A stretch of 64,000 bases of DNA from Bacteroides_D sp963546395. GTDB lineage: Bacteria > Bacteroidota > Bacteroidia > Bacteroidales > CAJPTX01. Numbering within the stretch: the first letter of the stretch is position 1; every line of letters begins with the position of its first letter. The notes beneath the pieces were generated by a model, which saw only the letters and a program-made list of their open reading frames with translations, made no database searches and had not been told where the DNA came from. The stretch is taken from the NCBI GenBank assembly GCA_963546395.1, contig CAUUMS010000003.1, positions 1-64,000 of the forward strand, written 5' to 3'. Made by a program: the position numbers and the translations under genes. This document shows, in pieces, positions 58,694 to 64,000 of the stretch.

Positions 58694-59236
58694 ATGATGG
58701 AGCGCAAAGCTGGTTGGATTCTCGCCGCCGTGTGGCTGGTAGGGATTGTAGGGCTGATGGGGTGTGCAAGATTAACGGTGGTGCCCGTGGCGGGTTCCTC
58801 TTACCGTGGTACCCCTCTCACGGCGCAGGAGCTGTGCCAGGATCCGTTTGGCCACGGGCGACGGAAGGCCGACTTTGATGCCCAGCTGCCGTGCACTAAG
58901 GTTACACGAATGGTGAGTCGGAGCGAGCAGGAGCCTGGGCGTGCTGATACGATCTTCAGCTATGACTTCCCAGATCGCGGGGGCATTCGGCTCTATCAGA
59001 CTTCGTTCGGGCAAGAGCTGTTTCTGACAGCCGTTATCAAGACGAATAAATTCCCGCTGCGTAACGGGCTGCGTGTGGGCCTACCGCTGGATTCGGTGCG
59101 CCGGTACATTGAGCTTCCTGGGGTGGTGGGCGATACGCTTAAGATCGCTGAGCCGGGTTGCCCGCACAATCTGTCCCTTCATTTCGGTGCCGATCAGCGT
59201 CTCCGATCCATTTTGATCTGGGCTACCAGGAGGTAA
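58694..59236 (+). CDS. Hypothetical lipoprotein
   Basis: 180 residues with a lipoprotein signal: hydrophobic stretch followed by GLMGC (C24). Not recognised. The mature part is small and beta-rich, with two further cysteine pairs (QELCQ, QLPC, and EPGCP near the end). A segment LRVGLPLDSVRRYIELPG resembles the substrate-of-folding repeats seen in small periplasmic lipoproteins, but this is only a visual likeness. It lies 3 bases after the acyltransferase gene and is probably co-transcribed; convergent with rsmG. Confidence 0.72.
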   Translation: MMERKAGWILAAVWLVGIVGLMGCARLTVVPVAGSSYRGTPLTAQELCQDPFGHGRRKADFDAQLPCTKVTRMVSRSEQEPGRADTIFSYDFPDRGGIRLYQTSFGQELFLTAVIKTNKFPLRNGLRVGLPLDSVRRYIELPGVVGDTLKIAEPGCPHNLSLHFGADQRLRSILIWATRR

Positions 59237-59337
59237 TCTCTATCCTGCGTAGAATGGGGGTGGTATGGGTGTGATACCCGCTTCGCCCCGGATTTGCTGG
59301 ACGTTGATGCGGTGTGCGTTCCCTGTGGGTGTTGGCA

Positions 59338-59979
59338 CTAGCTCACTGAGGGAATGTACACGAGGTACTTCTCGTCGAAGTAGGGGTCGTGTAGCACATC
59401 GACGAGCGGCCACAGCTGAGGACGCTTCCCGAAGGGTGCAGCCTCTAGGCGCACAGCACCTCCCTTGTAGGCATATAGGCCCTGCCCCTCAGCAGTCGCA
59501 TCGGTCATGCGTTGCAGCAGCGGTTTAGCCCATCGCCATAGCTGATCGAGAGGGGCCACGGCGCGTGCCACTACATGGGTGTAACGCTCGGTGAGCGTCT
59601 CTCCTCGGATCTGCGATATACGCACATTCTCTAGCCCGAGCTGCCGTGCAATATCCTCCACAATGCGAACCTTCTTGCCTATGGAATCCACCAGGTGGAA
59701 TGACACCTGCGGATAGGCTATGGCCAGCGGGATCCCCGGGAATCCACCACCAGTGCCAAAGTCGAGTACTTGAGCACTCGGTGGCAGTGGGGCCAGAAGG
59801 CAGAGGGCCAGGCTGTGCACAACGTGGTGAAGCATTAGGTGCTCCACATCCTTTCGGGATATTAGGTTCACCTTTGCGTTCCATGCCTGGTACATGTCGG
59901 GCAGCTGCTCCAGGCGATCGAGTGCCTGGGCATCCAGCATGGGGAACAGGGCTGCGAGGTCGTTCCGTGTGCAGATCAT
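59338..59979 (-). CDS. rsmG: 16S rRNA m7G527 methyltransferase RsmG
   Basis: 213-residue SAM-dependent enzyme (GidB) methylating N7 of G527 in 16S rRNA; loss gives low-level streptomycin resistance in other bacteria. Motifs: WNAKVNLISRKD, the SAM loop DFGTGGGFPGIPLA, VDSIGKKVRIVE and VARAVAPL. It overlaps the ECF sigma gene by 4 bases (ATGA) and is the last gene of a three-gene operon. Confidence 0.95.
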   Translation of the reverse strand: MICTRNDLAALFPMLDAQALDRLEQLPDMYQAWNAKVNLISRKDVEHLMLHHVVHSLALCLLAPLPPSAQVLDFGTGGGFPGIPLAIAYPQVSFHLVDSIGKKVRIVEDIARQLGLENVRISQIRGETLTERYTHVVARAVAPLDQLWRWAKPLLQRMTDATAEGQGLYAYKGGAVRLEAAPFGKRPQLWPLVDVLHDPYFDEKYLVYIPSVS

Positions 59980-60584
59980 TTGTAGCTGCTGCTGTCCTTT
60001 AGCAGGTCGTGCAACATCTCACGGGCTCGGAATAGCTGGGCCTTCACAGTGCCCATGGGTAGATCCAGCTCAATGGAGATCTCATCGTACGTGTATTCGG
60101 CGAAGTAGCGCAGGTACACTAGCCGGCGGTACTGCGGTTTGAGCTGCTCGATGAGCACCTTGATACGCTCAAGGCTCTGCTGGCGAATGAGCTTCTCCTC
60201 CGGGTCGAGCTGGTGGGAGACCAACTGTGGCGATTGCGCATGTGCCTCGGATTGCAAGCGAGGCGACACATCGTAATCGATGATGTTCATCTTCTTCTTC
60301 CGGATGAAGTCGATGCAATTGTTCGTGGCGATCTTATAGAGCCACGAGCTGAAGGCGTACCTGGGCACATACTGGTGGATGTTACGGAACGCCTTCCCAA
60401 AAGCCTCCATGGTCAAATCCTCGGCATCGCTCATGTTGCCCACCATGCGTAGGATGAGGAAATAGATGGAGTTCTTGTATTTCTCGTGGAGCTCGTGGAA
60501 GGCTGATTCATCGCCTTGCCGCGCCCTGGCGACAATGTCGAGGTCGACGAGAGCCTTCTCCGACAGATTGGGGTTTACCTCCAT
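59976..60584 (-). CDS. ECF-type RNA polymerase sigma factor
   Basis: 202 residues with sigma region 2 (about 15-85: GDESAFHELHEKYKNSIYFLILRMVGN, then SDAEDLTMEAFGKAF and FSSWLYKIATNNCIDFIRKKK) and region 4 (about 135-190: RRLVYLRYFAEYTYDEISIELDLP, MGTVKAQLFRAREML). No region 3, so an ECF factor. It resembles the conserved Bacteroidales ECF group that, as I recall, includes SigP, a regulator of T9SS genes in Porphyromonas; this is inference. No anti-sigma gene is adjacent. It overlaps the glycosyltransferase end by 10 bases and rsmG by 4. Confidence 0.92.
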   Translation of the reverse strand: MEVNPNLSEKALVDLDIVARARQGDESAFHELHEKYKNSIYFLILRMVGNMSDAEDLTMEAFGKAFRNIHQYVPRYAFSSWLYKIATNNCIDFIRKKKMNIIDYDVSPRLQSEAHAQSPQLVSHQLDPEEKLIRQQSLERIKVLIEQLKPQYRRLVYLRYFAEYTYDEISIELDLPMGTVKAQLFRAREMLHDLLKDSSSYK

Positions 60585-61738
60585 CGTGCAGGGGTGTTAG
60601 ATGGATGTCTTCCTCGTTGCGGGCACAGGCTCAGAATGGGCGAGAGCCTGTCGGCAAGCCATGCGCCTGGGAACCACTTCGTGTCCTTCAGCCTGGCTCG
60701 GAGCATCAGGGCCAATGCGCCGTGTAGTAGACGTCGCGCCACCAGCAGGCCTACGGCGCAAAGGCCTAGGGGGAGACAGTACACCAGGCAAAGCACGATG
60801 CCAACCAGCATGAGGCTCTGCAATGTGGGCTCCAGGGCCAGCATGCCGCGGACACTCCATGGATACTTGCGGTGCGTAGAGCGTTGCTCCATCCGACGGT
60901 GCATGTAGAGATGCCACGTGGCAGGGCCTGGCAGCATGATGTGGCACAGCGGGGCCAGCACTACTGCAGTGTTGCTACGCTGAGCCAGCTGCCGCAGGAG
61001 CAAGTCGCCGTTATTGGTGGACAAGGGATTAGATTCGGCAAAACCCCCGTGGGCAAAGAATGCGCTCTGGCGTATAGCCAGGTTGCACATCTTGCCGATG
61101 AAGCATCGCCCCCACAGGGCTAACCCTATGCGCATGAGCGTGCGCCATCGCAGTAGGGAGCTCGCAAGCCGACTGGCAAAACTCGCCCCTGGAACAAGAG
61201 CCTCGTAGCCAAGCACCACATCGGTGCCTGGGCAGAAGCTGGTGGCCATGCCGGCAAGCCATTGCTGGCTGGCTGGATGACCATTCGCCTCGGTGAAAAG
61301 GAGCCACTCCCCTTGCGCCGCTTTGGCGCCCACGGTGAGGGATAGCATCTGGCCGCTCACAAACTTGTAACCCACGCCCACCGTGGTCGTGCGTAGGTGT
61401 GGGTACTGCTGGCGGAAACGCTCTAGGAGATACTTGCACTCATCATCGCCCGAGTCGTCCACCACTATCACCTCGTACGGGTCGTACTCTTGTGTTAGGA
61501 GGAGGGGTAGGGATTCCTCCAGGGCTTTAATATGCCCCCCCACCCGTAGGATGACCGAGACGAGCGGCTTGCCGGCCCCCATGGAGAGGGAGCGGGCTGC
61601 ACGTATGGCCACAGGAATGTAGAGGCGGCACAGCACCACTGCGTCTACCAGGAAAAGTAGCACCAGCAGCGTCGCAGCTGCTAGCTCCCCCCACCCCCAT
61701 TGCAGGCCCCGAAGCGCTATGCTATCCGGGACTGCCAT
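60575..61738 (-). CDS. Membrane-bound family 2 glycosyltransferase
   Basis: 387 residues. One transmembrane segment at the N-terminus (about 15-38), then a GT-A domain (about 55-280) with VSVILRVGGH, the VIVVDDSGDDE motif, WLLFTEANG (a DxD-like position reading EAN) and NNGDLLLRQLAQR (ED-type site reading GD), then two membrane segments (about 295-345). These altered metal-site residues are within the variation of the family. The substrate is unknown; probably a cell-surface glycan. It is the first gene of the operon with the sigma factor and rsmG, behind a good promoter. Confidence 0.87.
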   Translation of the reverse strand: MAVPDSIALRGLQWGWGELAAATLLVLLFLVDAVVLCRLYIPVAIRAARSLSMGAGKPLVSVILRVGGHIKALEESLPLLLTQEYDPYEVIVVDDSGDDECKYLLERFRQQYPHLRTTTVGVGYKFVSGQMLSLTVGAKAAQGEWLLFTEANGHPASQQWLAGMATSFCPGTDVVLGYEALVPGASFASRLASSLLRWRTLMRIGLALWGRCFIGKMCNLAIRQSAFFAHGGFAESNPLSTNNGDLLLRQLAQRSNTAVVLAPLCHIMLPGPATWHLYMHRRMEQRSTHRKYPWSVRGMLALEPTLQSLMLVGIVLCLVYCLPLGLCAVGLLVARRLLHGALALMLRARLKDTKWFPGAWLADRLSPILSLCPQRGRHPSNTPARWR

Positions 61739-61788
61739 CGGCCACGGTTGCTGATCATGACAAATACGAAAACCCCAATTCCAGAGGC

Positions 61789-61820
61789 CAAAGGTACGAC
61801 GATTTCAGTAAATGGGCAAA
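61789..61820 (-). promoter_or_regulatory. Promoter of the glycosyltransferase-sigma-rsmG operon
   Basis: On the minus strand, TTTG (61820-61817), 20-base spacer, TACCTTTG (61796-61789): an exact match to the Bacteroidales -33/-7 consensus. The start codon is 50 bases downstream. Confidence 0.85.
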
Positions 61821-61858
61821 CTGATTTTACAGCGAAATCCCTAAGTGTACTGTGGTGT

Positions 61859-61891
61859 GCCGTTCGTCAAGCCGTTTGAGCCGTTCGTCAA
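61859..61891. repeat. 12-bp direct repeat, 21-bp period
   Basis: GCCGTTCGTCAA occurs at 61859-61870 and again at 61880-61891; the spacer begins GCCGTTTGA, a partial third copy. The 21-bp period is two helical turns, so both sites face the same side of the DNA, as for a dimeric regulator. Confidence 0.75.
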
Positions 61892-61913
61892 TTATCCGTG
61901 CGTAACCATACGG

Positions 61914-61946
61914 TGCTAGCACCCCCGAAGCCTCGGGCTGCTAGCA
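61914..61946. other. Intergenic hairpin 1
   Basis: TGCTAGCA (61914-61921) pairs with TGCTAGCA (61939-61946), enclosing CCCGA/TCGGG with a 4-base loop. TGCTAGCA is itself palindromic, so the two copies are also a direct repeat. No T tract follows on either strand. Confidence 0.7.
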
Positions 61947-61955
61947 TTGCCAGAG

Positions 61956-61982
61956 GCCCTGTGCATGATTCGTGCACTGGGC
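61956..61982. other. Intergenic hairpin 2
   Basis: GCCCTGTGCA (61956-61965) pairs with TGCACTGGGC (61973-61982) except for one central T-T, with a 7-base loop. It follows hairpin 1 by 9 bases. Confidence 0.65.
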
Positions 61983-62093
61983 GCAACGTCCGCTCTGCGT
62001 CATGCTACTCCCAGCGTGTTCATGCACCCCCGTCAACCACTTCGCTCGAGAGCGTTACCTACCCTTGTGTCTCCTGCCTATATGGTACCTTGT

Positions 62094-62125
62094 TTTGCAT
62101 AGTAGTGAAAGTTGTACTATATTTG
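62094..62125 (+). promoter_or_regulatory. Promoter of the PspC-PadR-PspC operon
   Basis: TTTG (62094-62097), 20-base spacer, TATATTTG (62118-62125): an exact match to the Bacteroidales -33/-7 consensus, 43 bases before the start codon. Confidence 0.85.
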
Positions 62126-62168
62126 CACCGTAAAAGAACTGTGTGGGCTACACTAATGAGGTTGAGCC

Positions 62169-62723
62169 ATGAAACGTACAATACAAGCCAGTGTGGGAAG
62201 TAGGCTCCTCGTCTTGGAAGAGGATGCCTGGTCGGCACTCGATCGCTACCTAAAGCGGTTGCGAAGCGTGCTAATTGACCGAGATGAATCGCTCGAGTCG
62301 CTATCCGACGTCGAGATGCGTATTGCGGATTACCTGTGGGAGTGGCGTGCCGCCGGAGGCCAGGTGGTGCGCATGGAAGATGTGGAGCGGGCCATAGCGC
62401 TGATGGGGGAGCCCGACGAGATGGTGCCACCGCGTGAGCATGCGTCATACCAGGGGCGTATCACGCAGCGTAAACTCTTCCGCGATGGGCAGCGTCGTAC
62501 CATTGGGGGTGTGTGCAGCGGGCTCTCATACTACTTCGGCATCGATGTGGTTGTCGTGCGACTCATCTTCGCCGGGGCGTTGCTCGTGCTGGGAGCCACG
62601 TTCTGGATCTATATCATCCTGTGGATCGTCATCCCTGGGACGAAGACGTATGCCGACCGTCTGGCGATGAAGGGGCTCCCGATCACGGCGGAGAACCTAC
62701 GCCGTGAGGCCGAGGGTGCGTGA
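62169..62723 (+). CDS. PspC-domain membrane protein
   Basis: 184 residues. The N-terminal part (about 1-85) is a helical domain (DAWSALDRYLKRLRSVL, then VEMRIADYLWEW and MEDVERAIALMGEPDEM) common in Bacteroidota PspC proteins. A PspC domain follows (about 100-160: KLFRDGQRRTIGGVCSGLSYYFGID and a membrane segment ending ILWIVIPGTKT). PspC proteins sense or buffer envelope stress in enterobacteria; the role here is inferred. It is the first gene of the operon; PadR starts 22 bases later. Confidence 0.88.
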   Translation: MKRTIQASVGSRLLVLEEDAWSALDRYLKRLRSVLIDRDESLESLSDVEMRIADYLWEWRAAGGQVVRMEDVERAIALMGEPDEMVPPREHASYQGRITQRKLFRDGQRRTIGGVCSGLSYYFGIDVVVVRLIFAGALLVLGATFWIYIILWIVIPGTKTYADRLAMKGLPITAENLRREAEGA

Positions 62724-62745
62724 TCACCATTAACCAGAGAAGGCC

Positions 62746-63120
62746 ATGGAGATTATCAATCAGGAGCAAGTGCGCACGCAGATGCGGCGTGGCGTGCTCG
62801 AGCTATGCGTGCTATCCATCATCGCCGAGGGCGATGCGTACACCACCGACCTGGTGGAACACCTGAAGAAAGCTGAGATGATCGTGGTGGAGGGCTCGAT
62901 ATACCCGCTGCTGTCTAGGCTCAAGAACCAGAACTACCTGGCTTACCGCTGGGAAGAGTCGCAGCAGGGCCCGCCCCGCAAGTACTACAGCCTCACCGCC
63001 GCCGGGCGATCCTACCTGGCGATGCTTACTGAGGCCTGGCGTTCCATGGTGGAGTCAGTCAACTCCCTGCTAGTTACGCCTGAGGCTGATGCGCAGGCGG
63101 ACGATGGGGAGGGACAATAA
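62746..63120 (+). CDS. PadR-family transcriptional regulator
   Basis: 124-residue winged-helix repressor of the PadR type: ELCVLSIIAEGDAYTTDLVEHLKKA (helix-turn-helix start), VVEGSIYPLLSRLKNQNYL (recognition helix and wing) and GPPRKYYSLTAAGR, then a C-terminal dimerisation helix. PadR proteins usually repress their own operon and release DNA when bound to a ligand. The candidate operators here are the repeats and hairpins at 61859-61982. It lies between two PspC genes. Confidence 0.93.
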   Translation: MEIINQEQVRTQMRRGVLELCVLSIIAEGDAYTTDLVEHLKKAEMIVVEGSIYPLLSRLKNQNYLAYRWEESQQGPPRKYYSLTAAGRSYLAMLTEAWRSMVESVNSLLVTPEADAQADDGEGQ

Positions 63121-63137
63121 TTAAACGTGCAGCGGTC

Positions 63138-64000
63138 ATGGAAAACACTGTAGGGATAAGTCTAGCGGGTTACTCGTTTCGTGTGGAGCCCGCTGCGTAC
63201 CAACGTCTCCGGGCCTATATCGATGAGCTTATCGCCACGTTTGGCACCTCACCCGAGGGGCGCGATGTGGTCGATAGCATTGAAGAACGCCTGGCCGAGC
63301 TTCTCTCCGAGCGGGTAGAGGGGGCGAGCGTCGTCATGCTCAGCGATGTGGCCATCGTCATTGCCCAGATGGGGGACGTGGGTGAAATGTCGGGTGAGCC
63401 TGCGCCGCAACCCACCGATACGCCTCGTCCCAGGAGGCGCACCCGTTTCTACCGTGATACGGAGCATCGTCTCCTGGGGGGCGTGTGTGCTGGTCTCACT
63501 GCGCGCATGGGGATTCCGTCCTGGGTGCTACGGCTCCTGTTCCTGCTCACACTCCCCCTCGGCGGCTTCAGCCTGCTGCTCTACGTGATACTCTGGCTCG
63601 CTCTGCCCCCGGCCGTCACAGCCAAAGAGCGTATGGAGATGCGGGGCCAGAGGCTCACCTTTGCCGGCTTACGCGATGAGGCCAGCAAGCAATACCAGTC
63701 GATGCGCGAGGCATACCGCGAGGGGAGACGTGCGTCACCCTCACTCACTGGGGGCCCCACCATAGTGGAGCGGGTGCTCGTGCTCTTTGCCACGGTGCTG
63801 CTGGGAATCATCCGAATCGTCCTCTTCGTGGTAGGCGTATGCCTACTCGTGGGAGGGCTGCTAGGGATGATGGGCTGCATCCTAGGATTCATCTTCTACA
63901 TGAAGGGCGACGTGCTAACGTCATCGATGCTGCATGATGAATTCGAGTGGATCTCTCAGTTTATGGGAGCCCCACATCTCGTGGTGATACTCACCATGCT
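63138..64000 (+). CDS. PspC-domain membrane protein, C-terminus beyond the window
   Basis: 287 codons from ATG 63138, still open at the window end. The N-terminal domain (about 10-90: YQRLRAYIDELIATFG, VVDSIEERLAELLSE, MLSDVAIVIAQMGDVGEM) is a paralogue of that of the 62169 gene. A PspC domain follows (about 110-170: RFYRDTEHRLLGGVCAGL, then LLLYVILWLALPP) and at least two more hydrophobic segments (about 215-260), which the first protein lacks. Start chosen for its 17-base gap after padR. Same operon. Confidence 0.88.
   Translation, partial: MENTVGISLAGYSFRVEPAAYQRLRAYIDELIATFGTSPEGRDVVDSIEERLAELLSERVEGASVVMLSDVAIVIAQMGDVGEMSGEPAPQPTDTPRPRRRTRFYRDTEHRLLGGVCAGLTARMGIPSWVLRLLFLLTLPLGGFSLLLYVILWLALPPAVTAKERMEMRGQRLTFAGLRDEASKQYQSMREAYREGRRASPSLTGGPTIVERVLVLFATVLLGIIRIVLFVVGVCLLVGGLLGMMGCILGFIFYMKGDVLTSSMLHDEFEWISQFMGAPHLVVILTM

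Larger units (their letters stand above)
61739..62168. other. Divergent, repeat- and hairpin-rich intergenic region
   Basis: 430 bases with no credible gene. It holds two outward promoters (61789-61820 minus, 62094-62125 plus), two exact 12-bp direct repeats with a 21-bp period (61859-61891) and two strong hairpins (61914-61946, 61956-61982), described in their own entries. Confidence 0.75.

Noticed and set aside
1..64000. CRISPR arrays, insertion sequences, tRNA or rRNA genes
   Set aside because: No regularly spaced short repeats, transposase motifs or tRNA-like cloverleaf sequences were found by reading the gaps between genes.

Overview
The window comes from a Bacteroidota chromosome, order Bacteroidales, most likely a GC-rich Porphyromonas-like bacterium. 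The evidence is two giant secreted proteins ending in type IX secretion (T9SS) sorting domains, sigma-54, LPS genes (lpxD, lptB, OstA-like), a murE with the meso-diaminopimelate signature, and several promoters of the Bacteroidales form TTTG-N20-TAnnTTTG. The taxon is an inference. I saw no tRNA, rRNA, CRISPR array, transposase or phage gene.

1-14360 is a tightly packed division and cell-wall (dcw) operon: rsmH end, ftsL, ftsI, murE, mraY, murD, ftsW, murG, murC, ftsQ, ftsA, ftsZ, closed by a terminator. FtsZ is unusually divergent. 14417-16727 holds an unknown proline-rich-linker protein, rsmI and ispE. 16728-21172 holds a lipoprotein, rpoN, a small heat-shock gene behind a near-consensus sigma-54 promoter, and a lipid kinase. 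21382-25379 holds a beta-barrel protein, a NAD synthetase whose amidase half has lost its catalytic residues, lpxD and an acetyltransferase.

25815-45361 is the accessory-looking part. A 2300-residue surface protein built from about 20 repeats in a three-fold five-repeat super-array and a 3120-residue subtilisin-family mosaic flank uvrA. 45554-54186, on the minus strand, is an envelope-biogenesis block: guaB, two parvulin-type chaperones, a chaperone-like lipoprotein, an OstA-like protein, then lptB under its own likely promoter.

54593-59236 holds a lipoprotein, thiE-thiG, purS, an acyltransferase and another lipoprotein. 61738-59338 (minus) is an operon of a glycosyltransferase, an ECF sigma factor and rsmG. 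62169 to the end is a PspC-PadR-PspC envelope-stress-type operon that runs out of the window.

The most notable points are: the pseudo-amidase NadE; the divergent FtsZ; the rpoN/sigma-54-promoter/hsp20 arrangement, with a four-cysteine insert in the Hsp20; a dispersed intergenic element present twice (82% identical over 50 nt) with a base-pairing-preserving change; the hierarchical repeat array; and a repeat- and hairpin-rich intergenic region at 61859-61982.
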